From the IMG/VR virus record IMGVR_UViG_3300037563_000027, positions 1 to 30,167 of that record: a stretch of DNA of 30,167 nt; one strand, given 5' to 3'. Origin of the DNA: a virus. Position numbers and translations under genes: made by a program. The notes beneath the pieces were generated by a model. It searched no databases. It was not told the DNA's origin and saw only the letters and a program-made list of their open reading frames with translations. Shown piece by piece: positions 1 through 8,717 of this stretch; position 1 is the stretch's first letter; each line of letters starts with the position of its first letter.

Positions 1-899
1 ATCGATCCTGGAATGATGACCTCAGCCTTCAGGACGTGCATATTGGCGGCGTGGAGATGGGCTTGCGCGCGTAGGGTGGCCTGCTGCGCGTTCTCTATCC
101 GCTCTCGGACTAGTAGAGTGTCCTGAATCCCCAAGTCGACGCCTTGGGTAGCCGTGGTTGCGGCGTTGGCCGTTGCCTGAAGCAGTTTCTTCGAGTTCGG
201 GTCGAAATACATCACCACAGCTTTCTTGTAGGTCTTATCGCCGTGGTGCTGCTGGTGAATGCGAAAGCGCGTGGAATCGGTCTTGTAGATGTACTGCGCA
301 TTCTTGTCTGTCAGGCTTGAAATCGTCTTTGCATCCAACTTCGGGCGGCTGTAGAAGACGAGTTGATTCCCGCGGATCGTGAATTCGTAGTTGTTCGCGT
401 TGGCGATGCGATGCAGGAAGCCGAGGTCGGTTTCGAGTCGTTGCGTCTGGCGCTGATAAGGGACATCGGGACTCACCTCTGTCGAATCCACGCTCATCCC
501 GTATTGTTTGGCGACGGTGTTCGCTATCGATACAAGAGATTGGCCCTCATAGGCGACTGATTTAGGAGTCCTGATGGCGTGAGTAACCCCGGCCTGGATC
601 GCCCGGATCAGGAACGTGTCTGGCGGTCCCTCTGCCTCCCACTCATCCACTTCGAAGTTCCCACAGGACACGAGAGATTGGCCTTGATAACCGATTGACA
701 AGCTAAGCGCGGTCCCGATGACCGGAGGGCTGTTCGCCCACGCGCGCGCCGAATCCTCTACCTGAATCTCCAGCACGTTCGCCTTGCCCCCCACAGCTTC
801 GTCGTAGTGGATGTGCTGGGAATGGGTCAGCAGGTTGCCAGCGACTTGAGTGCCGCCGATCTTGATTTGCCACGCCGGGATTTGAACGGATGCACTCAT
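1..899 (-). CDS. D: Baseplate hub / late control protein D (P2 gpD-like), 3' end cut by window
   Basis: Contractile-tail baseplate hub protein, the central spike platform at the tail tip. The frame opens at ATG 899, directly after the TAA of the tail X gene with no spacing, and stays open to base 1, giving about 299 residues with the C-terminus missing. The start reads MSASVQIPAWQIKIGGTQV and the body has the typical hub features: an early beta-rich domain, the segment QTQRLETDLGFLHRIANAN near residue 150, and the late stretch QATLRAQAHLHAANMHVLKA. The gene order U, X, D matches P2 and related phages. The family assignment is by recognition of these segments and context, not by a search. Known gpD homologues run to roughly 350-390 residues, so some 50-90 residues probably lie outside. 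Confidence 0.88.
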   Translation of the reverse strand, partial: MSASVQIPAWQIKIGGTQVAGNLLTHSQHIHYDEAVGGKANVLEIQVEDSARAWANSPPVIGTALSLSIGYQGQSLVSCGNFEVDEWEAEGPPDTFLIRAIQAGVTHAIRTPKSVAYEGQSLVSIANTVAKQYGMSVDSTEVSPDVPYQRQTQRLETDLGFLHRIANANNYEFTIRGNQLVFYSRPKLDAKTISSLTDKNAQYIYKTDSTRFRIHQQHHGDKTYKKAVVMYFDPNSKKLLQATANAATTATQGVDLGIQDTLLVRERIENAQQATLRAQAHLHAANMHVLKAEVIIPGS

Positions 900-1187
900 T
901 TAGTTCCACGGCGTGCTGCTGGTCGTGCTGGTTGCTGGTGTTATCAAAGGCACAAATACCTGAACTCCCTGCGCCACGTAGTCGCTGATCGGAATGCCAG
1001 GGTTGTTCTGGATCAGAGGCTCAATCTGCGTGCTGTCGCCATACATCTTATACGCAATCGCATCCCACCGTTCCCCTTTGGACACGTAGATGATGCCCGA
1101 CGAGGGCGCGGTCGGATTCACGTACTGGCTGATGAGCCCCGGCGTCAGGACTCCCAAACCACCGTTTGGAATGACGACATTCGGCAT
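900..1187 (-). CDS. X: Tail protein X (LysM-like), P2 gpX family
   Basis: Small tail protein of 95 residues that in P2-like phages is needed for tail assembly near the hub. The core GERWDAIAYKMYGD followed by IEPLIQNNPGI and a closing VFVPLI is the LysM-like fold of this family. The first 30 residues are a flexible Pro/Gly-rich lead. Stop of the upstream gene U and this ATG are directly adjacent, and this gene's TAA is directly followed by the ATG of D, so U-X-D is a translationally coupled set. Confidence 0.88.
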   Translation of the reverse strand: MPNVVIPNGGLGVLTPGLISQYVNPTAPSSGIIYVSKGERWDAIAYKMYGDSTQIEPLIQNNPGIPISDYVAQGVQVFVPLITPATSTTSSTPWN

Positions 1188-1766
1188 CTATGCAGCCCTC
1201 GCAATCGTACTCAACGGGACATTCGTATACGGCGTCTGTGCCGGTATGCCCGACGGGGAAGCCGTGGCAGGACTCACGACAAGCGTCGATCCGGCCGCCG
1301 CGCTCTGTGAAGTAGTAAGCCCTGGAGGATTGGTGTTGATTGTCGAGTTGCCAATCGTCCCGACCGTCATCGTGTTGCTTTGCAGTGTGCTCGGGGCGAC
1401 ATACTCGGTTAGCTCAAGGTCCATCTCGGCCGCGATTACAGAGCCGTCGTCTGCCATCCACCGCTGCTTGAGCCGGTAGTTCGAGATGACGAAGGTCCCG
1501 AGGTTGTTCTTGTTGCCAAAGACGAACTGCTGCGGAACGTGGAAGTCGGCAAGCTGTGTCAGGGCGTCAATGGCCGTCTGGGGCTTGCACCAGAAGTTGT
1601 GGAGGTAGATCGACAGTTCAACGTGCCGCAGGTTGTCGTAAATCCACTGCAACACAGGAGGCGCACCTATCACGTTGAGTGCTTCGTAGTGGTACTTTTT
1701 ATCGATCTCCAGCTTGGTAGGACTCGCGAGAGGTTGAAACGAGATGGAGCCGAAGGATGCAAACAT
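1188..1766 (-). CDS. U: Tail protein U (P2 gpU-like tail completion)
   Basis: 192 residues. The N-terminus (FASFGSISFQPLASPTKLE) and the segment NLRHVELSIYLHNFWCKP resemble gpU tail proteins, which cap or complete the tail in P2-like phages. Its ATG overlaps the tape measure stop by one base (TGATG). The last 60 residues are rich in Thr, Ser, Ala and Pro and look like a low-complexity extension beyond the usual gpU length of about 150 residues. Assignment rests on position between tape measure and X and on the N-terminal pattern. Confidence 0.78.
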   Translation of the reverse strand: MFASFGSISFQPLASPTKLEIDKKYHYEALNVIGAPPVLQWIYDNLRHVELSIYLHNFWCKPQTAIDALTQLADFHVPQQFVFGNKNNLGTFVISNYRLKQRWMADDGSVIAAEMDLELTEYVAPSTLQSNTMTVGTIGNSTINTNPPGLTTSQSAAAGSTLVVSPATASPSGIPAQTPYTNVPLSTIARAA

Positions 1767-3547
1767 CAGCGTGCCCCCTCAAGTGCTGGGTTGCCGAAAC
1801 TGCGGCGCGCATCATCGTGATGACTATCACGAAGAAATCGCATCAGGTCATCAGTATGCTGGCCAAGCGCTCCGCGAACCGCATTCCCCACTTGCTGCCC
1901 ATTCGCCCCAGTTCCGACTTGCACGGATACCGTAGCGCCCTCCATGTAGTGCAGATGTGTTTCTCCCTGAGACGACGGTCTAAGGATTTCTGAAACTCGC
2001 GCCTCATGCACCCGAGCTAATACATCAGGGGATGCTTGCGCCCAAACTGGAATTGGTCCTATCGGTCGTCCCATTGCGTCCATAGGCACAGGTTTAGCGT
2101 TTGGACCAGGACCCCCCATGTGGCCAGCACTCGGAATTATATTGTTCAATTCAGTTGTCAAGTATAGGAGCGATCCAAGTGCAGCCGCAAAGACTGCCAG
2201 AGGACCAGCCGCCGTAGCGCCAAGTATTTCTCCGAGCGCCCCAATACTCGCGCTTATAGCGGCGAATGCTGATGGAAGGTCTGATAGCGTTCCGATTAGC
2301 CAAGATGGAGCAAGAGCCTTCCATGCAACTCCGATGAGTTTCCAACCTCCAGCAATGGCGGCAAGAGCGGCTCCCCACCCTAATCCTTGAGCGATAAATC
2401 CTGTTGCTTCAGGGTGCTCCCCTGAAAGTGTATTAAGTTTATTTATTATATCCGTCACTTGGTCAAGGTCTTTGGTTAAATTAGGTAGTAGATGCTTTCC
2501 TAAAGATTCTTTCGTCTCTTGCCATGCGGTTTTCATTTTTTGCATCTGCGCATCGAAGGTGGCGGCACGGTCTTTCGCGTCCTGATCTAATTGCCCACTC
2601 GCATTGTCTATTTCGTTGTATGCCTCCTTCAAATCGTCCATATGCTTGATAAGCAGTGCTACATTGGCCCCTTGGCTTCCCATTGAAGACTCAAGGGAGC
2701 GCTTCTGCTTGTCAGACAGTTCGCTCATCTTCTCAAGAGTCTTGATAAGGTTGACGTGCCCATCGGTCGTCTTTACTACCTGGAGCCCGTACTTCTCCAT
2801 CTCGTAGCGACCATCTTTCATCTTGAGCAGCGAGTTGACGATTCCGGCGAGGATGGGGCCTGAACCGCGCGGGCCTCCGAGGTTGATTCTGTTACCCTCG
2901 GCCATCAGTGCAAGCATGGTTTTCTGCGCAACATTGTTGACCTGCGCCGCTGTGCCAAGCATCCGAAGCGCCATTGACATGCGCATCAGGCCACCGCTGC
3001 CCATCGGGAACCGGGCCTGAAGAACAGCTATTTCGTCGCCAAACTCCTTCATCTGGTCGATAACGGGGCGACTCGTGTCTCCGAGGTTCTGGACGGCGGA
3101 TGATAAGACTTTCGCCGCGAGTGGAGCCGTGTCTCCCATGACTACGGCTAATTTTGCTGCGGTCTCGGTCTGCTCTTTGATTGCCCCATCGTCACGGAAT
3201 GTCTTGTACAGTTCCGTCATGGCCTGCATGGCTTCTTCTGCACCGCCCTTCAGCGGCAAGGAAGCTCCAATCTCGTCTGCCTGATGCTTATACCGTTCCA
3301 ACGCGTCCGCATTGGCGAGAGTGGCCTCTTTCAGGCCTACCATCTGCTCTTGCATGGCGGCGGCTGGCTCAATGACTGTCTGCAGCGCCTCGTATCCGGC
3401 AAACACTTCGCCGGCCGCCATCCCAATGCTGGCGAAGTTCTCCGCCATCTCGCTGAATCGGTCATTGACCTGCTTTAGAGGGTCAGTAACCTCGTCGCGG
3501 AGTTGGACGAGTACCTTCAGGATGGATGTTTGATCGTCTTCTGCCAT
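1766..3547 (-). CDS. Tail tape measure protein
   Basis: 593 residues. Determines tail length and is threaded through the tube. The N-terminal two thirds are long alpha-helix with charged and coiled-coil-like stretches (residues about 1-340). A hydrophobic block at about 385-475, with several membrane-like segments rich in Ala, Gly and Trp, is followed by a Gly/Pro tail. This layout and the place directly before U, X and D identify it. It is short for a tape measure, predicting a tail of roughly 90 nm by the usual 1.5 Angstrom per residue rule (inference). Bases about 2100-2700 are clearly more AT-rich in codon choice (many TTA, AAT, ATA codons) than the flanking genes, and no GTCCTG hexamer occurs between about 2113 and 3578. 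Confidence 0.9.
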   Translation of the reverse strand: MAEDDQTSILKVLVQLRDEVTDPLKQVNDRFSEMAENFASIGMAAGEVFAGYEALQTVIEPAAAMQEQMVGLKEATLANADALERYKHQADEIGASLPLKGGAEEAMQAMTELYKTFRDDGAIKEQTETAAKLAVVMGDTAPLAAKVLSSAVQNLGDTSRPVIDQMKEFGDEIAVLQARFPMGSGGLMRMSMALRMLGTAAQVNNVAQKTMLALMAEGNRINLGGPRGSGPILAGIVNSLLKMKDGRYEMEKYGLQVVKTTDGHVNLIKTLEKMSELSDKQKRSLESSMGSQGANVALLIKHMDDLKEAYNEIDNASGQLDQDAKDRAATFDAQMQKMKTAWQETKESLGKHLLPNLTKDLDQVTDIINKLNTLSGEHPEATGFIAQGLGWGAALAAIAGGWKLIGVAWKALAPSWLIGTLSDLPSAFAAISASIGALGEILGATAAGPLAVFAAALGSLLYLTTELNNIIPSAGHMGGPGPNAKPVPMDAMGRPIGPIPVWAQASPDVLARVHEARVSEILRPSSQGETHLHYMEGATVSVQVGTGANGQQVGNAVRGALGQHTDDLMRFLRDSHHDDARRSFGNPALEGAR

Positions 3548-3550
3548 TGC

Positions 3551-3826
3551 TTAGACCCTCGGAGGCCAGTTCCAGTGTCCTGGCTTCGGTTGCTCTGAGT
3601 ACGGGACGTAGCGGTTGAAGAACTGCCCTGTGGGGTTCAGGACACAAAGACCTACCGTGGTCTGTGTTCCGGTCGCATCAACCACGAGATTCTCCGCTGA
3701 AGAGTCTCCCGGCTTGTAGAGTTCCGTGATAATGGCGGCGCGCGGCTGTGGCGTGTACTCGCCCCCCGGCGTCCCATATGACTGGTAGTGGACAATGCGT
3801 CCGACTGACGGCTTCTGTTCGTTCAC
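3551..3826 (-). CDS. Hypothetical phage protein, 91 aa
   Basis: Starts at GTG 3826, whose GTGA overlaps the stop of the chaperone extension gene. The sequence opens NEQKPSVGRIVHYQSYGTP, a pattern I associate with small hypothetical proteins found in many phages and prophages, and it is globular with no membrane segment or signal. It sits between the tail assembly chaperones and the tape measure. Function is unknown. Confidence 0.78.
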   Translation of the reverse strand: MNEQKPSVGRIVHYQSYGTPGGEYTPQPRAAIITELYKPGDSSAENLVVDATGTQTTVGLCVLNPTGQFFNRYVPYSEQPKPGHWNWPPRV

Positions 3827-3972
3827 TGTTTCCTCCTCTTTGGGATGCTCTTCTCAACTGCTTTCGAGTAGGAGTGCATAACTTGGTACCACCCTACTAA
3901 ATCGCCTATTGACATGGAATCGATGGATTCAGGGCTGACCCCTTCATGCACCATCGCTCCCAGTGCTTCCAT
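3823..3972 (-). CDS. Tail assembly chaperone, second part (gpE'-like)
   Basis: A 49-residue frame starting MEALGAMVHEGVSPESID and ending in a basic tail (KSIPKRRKQ). Its ATG lies two bases past the stop of the preceding chaperone gene and its reading frame is the -1 frame of that gene; the -1 frame is open well upstream. In P2, lambda and many other phages the two parts of this locus are joined by a -1 frameshift. I see no clear slippery heptamer in the overlap (GAAAACG near the end of the upstream gene is only weakly permissive), so re-initiation at this ATG is equally possible. Its TGA overlaps the next GTG start. Confidence 0.75.
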   Translation of the reverse strand: MEALGAMVHEGVSPESIDSMSIGDLVGWYQVMHSYSKAVEKSIPKRRKQ

Positions 3973-3974
3973 GC

Positions 3975-4358
3975 TTAGGACGACTGGTCTGTTTCCGCGT
4001 CCTGAGCGGGTTTCGGTGCATCCTGATCCGTTTTCAGGACACTCGAAATCCTCTGGAGCAAAGGGCGCAATACCTGAGAGACCTCGGCGCGAAACACCAT
4101 CGCATCGTCGAAGTCCATCTCGTCCACGTCTTCCATGCGGATGCGCTTGCCGTCCACAAGGGACAGCCGGGAAGCCAGGGCGTCCTGAATCTTGATGCTG
4201 TCGGCATTCTCGCCGGCGACCGTAGCGGCTAGGCGCTGGTCGCGGCCGGTCCCTTTGAGCAAGATAACGTGCTTGCCAGAGGGAAGATCGAACTCACGGC
4301 GAATCTGTTCGGGGGAAGGGGTTGTATCGGAAGTCAGTACGATGGGTCCTGTTGCCAT
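3975..4358 (-). CDS. Tail assembly chaperone, first part (gpE-like)
   Basis: 127 residues, acidic, with ATG 4358 preceded by a strong GAGGTGA site. The central DALASRLSLVDGKRIRMEDVDEMDF fits the small helical-acidic chaperones that keep the tape measure soluble while the tube assembles. The C-terminus is polar and disordered (Asp, Gln, Pro, Ala). Position between tail tube and tape measure and the out-of-frame partner immediately downstream support the call. Named by synteny with P2 E/E', not by strong sequence motif. Confidence 0.78.
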   Translation of the reverse strand: MATGPIVLTSDTTPSPEQIRREFDLPSGKHVILLKGTGRDQRLAATVAGENADSIKIQDALASRLSLVDGKRIRMEDVDEMDFDDAMVFRAEVSQVLRPLLQRISSVLKTDQDAPKPAQDAETDQSS

Positions 4359-4404
4359 TTAAATCACCTCACGCCAGTGCTTGGCTATGGTTGTGGTTCG
4401 GCCT

Positions 4405-4701
4405 CTACGTCCCTTGCGAGATGTTGAGCCGAACATTGAAAGTGTTGCCGTCAGTAACGAAGCCGATGAACCCGTTTGATACCGCCGTCAGAAACTCAGC
4501 AGGCGCGCCGGGCAAGATCGCGAGTCCCGTCTGGGGAGTGACCGCAACAGGACTCGATGCGCCCAGTGCGACATACACCGGCTCAGCTCCCACATTGGCA
4601 AGCCGCAGAGTTGCGCCGGTGCCTGGATTGGCGATTGTCTGTGCTATTCCGCTTGCTACGACTTGCTGAGAAGCGGATGGTGCATACCCGTTGGCTGCCA
4701 C
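4405..4701 (-). CDS. Small beta-rich virion-associated protein, 98 aa
   Basis: Starts at GTG 4701 with GGAGG seven bases ahead. The protein is Ala/Gly/Thr/Val rich with alternating hydrophobic residues (SGIAQTIANPGTGATLRLANVG), like small beta-sandwich fibres or cap proteins of phage particles. It lies between the tube gene and the chaperone. I do not recognise a named family; a structural or decoration role is an inference from composition and location. Confidence 0.7.
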   Translation of the reverse strand: MAANGYAPSASQQVVASGIAQTIANPGTGATLRLANVGAEPVYVALGASSPVAVTPQTGLAILPGAPAEFLTAVSNGFIGFVTDGNTFNVRLNISQGT

Positions 4702-4704
4702 TTA

Positions 4705-5226
4705 TCAACCTCCAATGCTCGCGCGATAGCCCGCCAACTGGTCAACGCCATTCACGACGTACTGATTCGAGAAAGCGTCGAAAAGGTAAATCTGGAAGCC
4801 TCCGACGCTCAGGTCGACGTGGTAAACATCGAAGCTGGACGTGAACTCCACCAGTTCCTGAGACTTGAAATCCACGTCTCCCACATCGAAAGGAATGCCA
4901 TTGAAGTTGTAGATAACGGGCGCCTCAAAGATCTCTCCCGATGCGGAGAGTGTCTGCAAGTTGCCGAGGCAACTGATAGAGCAGGTTTGGCTGGAGAGCG
5001 CCACTTGGCTGATGGTGCCAGGATCAAACGAAGACCACTTGATGGTGGACTCCATCATGTCCCAGCCAGTCGGGATCTTGATGCGCGCAGCCATGCCGAG
5101 GCCCTTGTAGTCAGTCCTGATGCGCTTGGGCTGGGGAATCTTCACTTCTGCGGCGCGCCCAAGGAGTTCAAAGCCATTCAAATAGACGTTGCAATTACTG
5201 AGGGAATTGATGACGAGATTTGCCAC
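4705..5226 (-). CDS. FII: Major tail tube protein (P2 FII-like)
   Basis: 173 residues, the subunit of the inner tube of the contractile tail. It begins ANLVINSLSNCNVYLNG and continues GRAAEVKIPQPK and YKGLGMAARIKIPTGWD, the characteristic P2 FII pattern, and its length matches the family (about 170). Start is GTG 5226 with AAAAGGAG about seven bases upstream. It follows the sheath gene with 12 bases between, the conserved FI-FII order. Confidence 0.93.
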   Translation of the reverse strand: MANLVINSLSNCNVYLNGFELLGRAAEVKIPQPKRIRTDYKGLGMAARIKIPTGWDMMESTIKWSSFDPGTISQVALSSQTCSISCLGNLQTLSASGEIFEAPVIYNFNGIPFDVGDVDFKSQELVEFTSSFDVYHVDLSVGGFQIYLFDAFSNQYVVNGVDQLAGYRASIGG

Positions 5227-5238
5227 GGTGCGCTCCTT

Positions 5239-7548
5239 TTATGCGGTCACGTTGACGTTGTTGGTTGTGCTGGTGCTCGTTACGGATGCCCCGAGGTTCG
5301 CAAGCAGGCTGGTGTTGATGGAGAAGTTGTAGATGATCTGCTCGGCCGGCGGCGGCGGCATCACGCTCACTTCGAAGGTGAGTTGGCCATTCGCGAGACT
5401 CGCAGGAGGATTGTCCACCGGGTTGTAGGTGACTGTGCTCCCAGCGATCAGCGCACCCTGCTGGATGAGCGAGTTCAAGAACGCATTCACGCTTTGCAGG
5501 ATGCTGTTGATGAGGCCGTTGGTGATGGGCTTGTCGGCGAAGGGGAGCGAACTGTACTGGATGCTCTGCTCCACAACGTCAAGAGTCCTGCGAACGGCAA
5601 TGAACGTGGTGACTGCGCCGCTCGACGGGAAGCTCGATGCTCGGTTACCCCACGTCCTGTAGCCGGTCCCGAAGCCGTTGAAGACTGTCATAATGCCGGC
5701 CGCATTCAGCGCGTTTGTGTCTGAAGTTGGATCGTAGGCGCTCATGTAGAGGCTGACGTCAGGACCCAGAATCCCGTTGATGATAGTGTTCGACGGCGAG
5801 AACCAGAAGCCGTTGGAAATGTCGCTGGCTGCCGTAGCACCCGCAACCCAAGTGCTGTACGGGGTGTCAACGGTCCCGGTCAGGGTTGTGTATCCGATGG
5901 TGCCCTGTGCGCTCACTACCACGCCGGTGGGGCTGATGGATGTAGGTGTCTTCAACTGCCATGGGAAGGTGAGGGCGAGCCGGTCGCTGGCCTGATTGAA
6001 TGCATTGCCGGCGGCTCCGCGGTTGGCGATGGCGGTTGCCACGGTCGTGTTCGGCGGCGCATCGGTGAACGAGATGGCCCGAAGCTTCGTCGCCATGGCC
6101 AGCAGGTTCGCGCTGGTCGACGCATCGTAGAAGGTTGGGGTGATGAGCAGTTTGGCGAACAGTCCCATCGTCTGGAAGGTGGTCTGCAAGGCTTGGATGC
6201 CGGTGTAGGTGCTTCCGGTCACGGTCCCGATGATGTCGGTATAGGCAACCTTGGACGGGTCGCAGTAGGCGCCGGAAACCTGCAATGCCTGCGCCGAGGT
6301 GATTGCGCCGCCGCTCTTGGTGTAGAGCAGACCGTTCACATAGTCAATGGTGTAGTCGGTTCCCTCGACGTAGGTCGTCGAGCCGGCCTGGTTCTTGACC
6401 ACAACGGTGGTAGGCGGTCCCGCGAAGGTGACGTTGAAGGTGGCACCGGTGCCGCTGCCCGAGGTGCTTGCCTGCGCTACAGGGTTCGCCGGGACAGCCG
6501 AGTAGCTGCCCGCAGTGGATACCGTGGCCGTCAGGACTCCAAAGACGCCAAGGTTAAAGGTTGCACCGGTTCCGAGTCCTGTTGAGCTTGCCTGCGTCAG
6601 CGCCGCGCTGTTCACGGTGAAACTGCCCGCGTTGACGATGTTGAAGGTGGCCACGCCCAGAGTGATGGCCAACTCCGCACCGGTCAGACCTGCACCCGTT
6701 ACCGGCTCAAGAGCGGGAGCCGTGGGGTTGACAGTATAGGAACCGGCCAGGGAGATGGACAGGACCGCAGTAATCGCGCCACCGGCCACAGTCACAGAAG
6801 CCTGGAAGCGTGTTCCGGTGCCAGTCGTGCCGGTAACAGTCTGAGTCCCGTTCGTGCCGCCGCTGCCACCGGCCGCCACCGTCGCGCCGGTAACCTGAGT
6901 GGAGGTAACGGTGAGTTGGGAAGCAACCGAAGCGGTTCCGCCTGCCAATGTAACGCTGTCGCCGGCCGCGTAGTTGTGCGATGTAGCGCCGCCGGGAGCG
7001 TTCACTGCCAGCGATACGAGTTTAGTAGTCGCGACGGTCAGGACTGCGGGAGTCGAAGCCGTTCCGCCCGCCAAGGTGATCGTGTCGCCTGTTGCATAGC
7101 TGTGGCTTGCCGCGCCGCCCGCCTGCGCCACGGTGTCAACCGAAGCGGTGGAGAGGGGAGTGTTGGGCAAGCCTGGACCAATTAGGCCCATGTGGCCGAG
7201 TGTCACCGGCACACTGTTGGATGCGGGTCCTGTCAGGGGATTGGTCGCAAAGGTGCTCTGATGCAGAAGCGGGTTGAACACGTCGATGACGATGACGGCC
7301 CCCGCGCCCTGGAGTTGAATGTCCACAAGGGCTTCAGGAATCGTGTACCCGGCAATCTGCTTGCCGAAGTTCGATCCCTGCGCGGCAGACTGGATGAGCG
7401 TCGGGACGTTGATTCCGGGTCCTGCTCCAGACGATGCCGACCACTGCGGAGCCGAGCCGATGAGGCCAATAACTGCCGAGTTGACCACCTGAATAGAGAC
7501 GCCGTTGGTGTTGACCTCGGTTACCGTGATGCCGTGGAAGAAAGCCAT
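5239..7548 (-). CDS. FI: Tail sheath protein (P2 FI-like) with large repetitive insertion
   Basis: 769 residues, the contractile sheath subunit. ATG 7548 is chosen because it has GGAGCGGAG just ahead and starts with the family sequence MAFFHGITVTEV; a longer upstream frame exists but crosses a hairpin. The N-terminal (1-130) and C-terminal (about 430-769) parts are canonical, with FIAVRRTLDVVEQSIQ and a closing EVSVMPPPPAEQIIYNFS. Between them, residues about 134-376 form a Gly/Thr/Ala-rich insertion with internal repeats: SH(S/N)YA(T/A)GD(T/S)(I/V)TLAGGTAS occurs twice (about 148 and 189), and a unit starting AGS(Y/F) and containing GTGATFN or a similar block occurs three times (about 268, 307, 346). 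P2-type sheaths are about 390-400 residues, so this one is nearly twice as long. Confidence 0.93.
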   Translation of the reverse strand: MAFFHGITVTEVNTNGVSIQVVNSAVIGLIGSAPQWSASSGAGPGINVPTLIQSAAQGSNFGKQIAGYTIPEALVDIQLQGAGAVIVIDVFNPLLHQSTFATNPLTGPASNSVPVTLGHMGLIGPGLPNTPLSTASVDTVAQAGGAASHSYATGDTITLAGGTASTPAVLTVATTKLVSLAVNAPGGATSHNYAAGDSVTLAGGTASVASQLTVTSTQVTGATVAAGGSGGTNGTQTVTGTTGTGTRFQASVTVAGGAITAVLSISLAGSYTVNPTAPALEPVTGAGLTGAELAITLGVATFNIVNAGSFTVNSAALTQASSTGLGTGATFNLGVFGVLTATVSTAGSYSAVPANPVAQASTSGSGTGATFNVTFAGPPTTVVVKNQAGSTTYVEGTDYTIDYVNGLLYTKSGGAITSAQALQVSGAYCDPSKVAYTDIIGTVTGSTYTGIQALQTTFQTMGLFAKLLITPTFYDASTSANLLAMATKLRAISFTDAPPNTTVATAIANRGAAGNAFNQASDRLALTFPWQLKTPTSISPTGVVVSAQGTIGYTTLTGTVDTPYSTWVAGATAASDISNGFWFSPSNTIINGILGPDVSLYMSAYDPTSDTNALNAAGIMTVFNGFGTGYRTWGNRASSFPSSGAVTTFIAVRRTLDVVEQSIQYSSLPFADKPITNGLINSILQSVNAFLNSLIQQGALIAGSTVTYNPVDNPPASLANGQLTFEVSVMPPPPAEQIIYNFSINTSLLANLGASVTSTSTTNNVNVTA

Positions 7549-7578
7549 TTTCTCCGCTCCTTTGCCGCCAAACGTGAA

Positions 7579-7626
7579 AAGGCCGGAGCAAATAGGGATT
7601 ATCAAACCCCCACTCACTCCGGCCTT
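7579..7626 (-). terminator. Hairpin terminator or attenuator upstream of tail sheath
   Basis: A perfect 10-bp stem (AAGGCCGGAG at 7579-7588 with CTCCGGCCTT at 7617-7626) encloses a 28-base loop. Read leftward, the stem is followed by a short T run (four T including the stem end). It separates the neck genes (stop at 7665) from the sheath start at 7548. The long loop and short T tract make it weaker than the other terminators here. Confidence 0.5.
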
Positions 7627-7664
7627 GGTGCTCAAGTACCGTCGATACAAAGTGTATCAGGTTG

Positions 7665-8273
7665 CTACTCCGATGGGACGATGATCTGATCTCCGCTCGG
7701 AGTAACGTTAAAAATCGCTTGCTGCAAGTTCGCCAGCGCGTAAGAAGGCAACAGCCGCGGGCGAATGGTGAGGACGTTGAAAGTCAGATCGTAAAGCCAT
7801 ACGCGCCCTTGTGGGTCCTGTTCCGAGAATCTTTCCTCGGTGAAGTAGGCGTGACGGCAGCCGGTGGGCTGGAATCCCCCCAACGCAGATTCGATCGCAT
7901 CGATGAGCGCGTAGACTGATCCGGTCCCGCTGAGGTTCCACGCTGTCTTGCGCGCCTCAACGTGGACCTTGAATTGAAGTGTCCGCTCCTGGACCATGCT
8001 CGACGTTGCAAGCGGTTTCGAGAGTCCTGTGTTGCTGTAGGAAATCAGGACGAAAGCAATCGCCGAACTAGCCCACCACGTATCAAGGTCAAAGGCTGGG
8101 TAGATGTAGACCGGAATTGCCAGCGATCCGGAAGCAAAGAACGCCACGAGTTGAGCGGCAATCTGATTCTGAATCGAGTCCACAGTGAGGGACGCGGGGG
8201 GCGTGTTGGTCCTGCCCCCCCATGCCGTAGGGTCCATCTGTACCGGGAGCGCGCCATATGTCGGATCGCTCAT
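7665..8273 (-). CDS. Gp37-like tail/neck protein (Mu gp37 family)
   Basis: 202 residues. The body (SIQNQIAAQLVAFF, then ALIDAIESALGGFQP, then QGRVWLYDLTFNVLTIRP) is the pattern of the phage Gp37 family, found just upstream of the tail sheath in Mu-like phages and thought to act in tail completion or joining. ATG 8273 directly follows the TAA of the upstream gene. The order Gp37, sheath, tube here is the same as in Mu relatives. Confidence 0.82.
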   Translation of the reverse strand: MSDPTYGALPVQMDPTAWGGRTNTPPASLTVDSIQNQIAAQLVAFFASGSLAIPVYIYPAFDLDTWWASSAIAFVLISYSNTGLSKPLATSSMVQERTLQFKVHVEARKTAWNLSGTGSVYALIDAIESALGGFQPTGCRHAYFTEERFSEQDPQGRVWLYDLTFNVLTIRPRLLPSYALANLQQAIFNVTPSGDQIIVPSE

Positions 8274-8717
8274 TTACGCGTTCGCCTTTGCGCTCAGCTT
8301 CTCGGCTCGCGCGGCCGCTTCCTCTGCCAACTTCTGATGCTCAGCCGCGCCCTTGGGCAGGTTGTCGCGGTAGGAGTTCGCAGCGGAACGGTAATGGTCA
8401 TGAGCTTGCCCGTGAGCGGCGGCGGCCTCCAGATGCTTGGCTTTCTGCTCGACAGTGAGTTCGGGCGGTGTCTGCCCATCCTGAACGCCTCCCCACCCGT
8501 AAGCCTTGCGTTGGTGCTCGTCTTTCATCTGAGAGTGGTGCAGGCCATGGGCGATGGCCAGGTGCATCTTCTCTTCGCTGGCACCCACGTCCCGCTTTGC
8601 CATTACCAGCCCGCGCGTCTGGCCGCATAGAACGCAAGGGCAGCCCACGCCGTGATTGTTGTAAGGGTTGGGGGTTGCCGACTTCGCCATTCCCATTCTG
8701 GAGTCTTCGTAGAACAT
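8274..8717 (-). CDS. Hypothetical helical protein with Cys motif, 147 aa
   Basis: Start ATG 8717 is preceded by GAGGTGACAA. Residues about 20-36 carry GVGCPCVLCGQTRG, a compact CxCxxC possible metal site. The second half is strongly helical and Ala/Glu/Lys/His rich (EQKAKHLEAAAAHGQAHDHY, then HQKLAEEAAARAEKLSAKA). I do not recognise a family. It lies in the neck gene cluster and may be a virion or assembly component. Confidence 0.72.
   Translation of the reverse strand: MFYEDSRMGMAKSATPNPYNNHGVGCPCVLCGQTRGLVMAKRDVGASEEKMHLAIAHGLHHSQMKDEHQRKAYGWGGVQDGQTPPELTVEQKAKHLEAAAAHGQAHDHYRSAANSYRDNLPKGAAEHQKLAEEAAARAEKLSAKANA

Noticed and set aside
4663-5724. Plus-strand open frame of about 350 codons opposite tube and sheath
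   Set aside because: Crosses two well-supported genes on the other strand and has no initiation signal.
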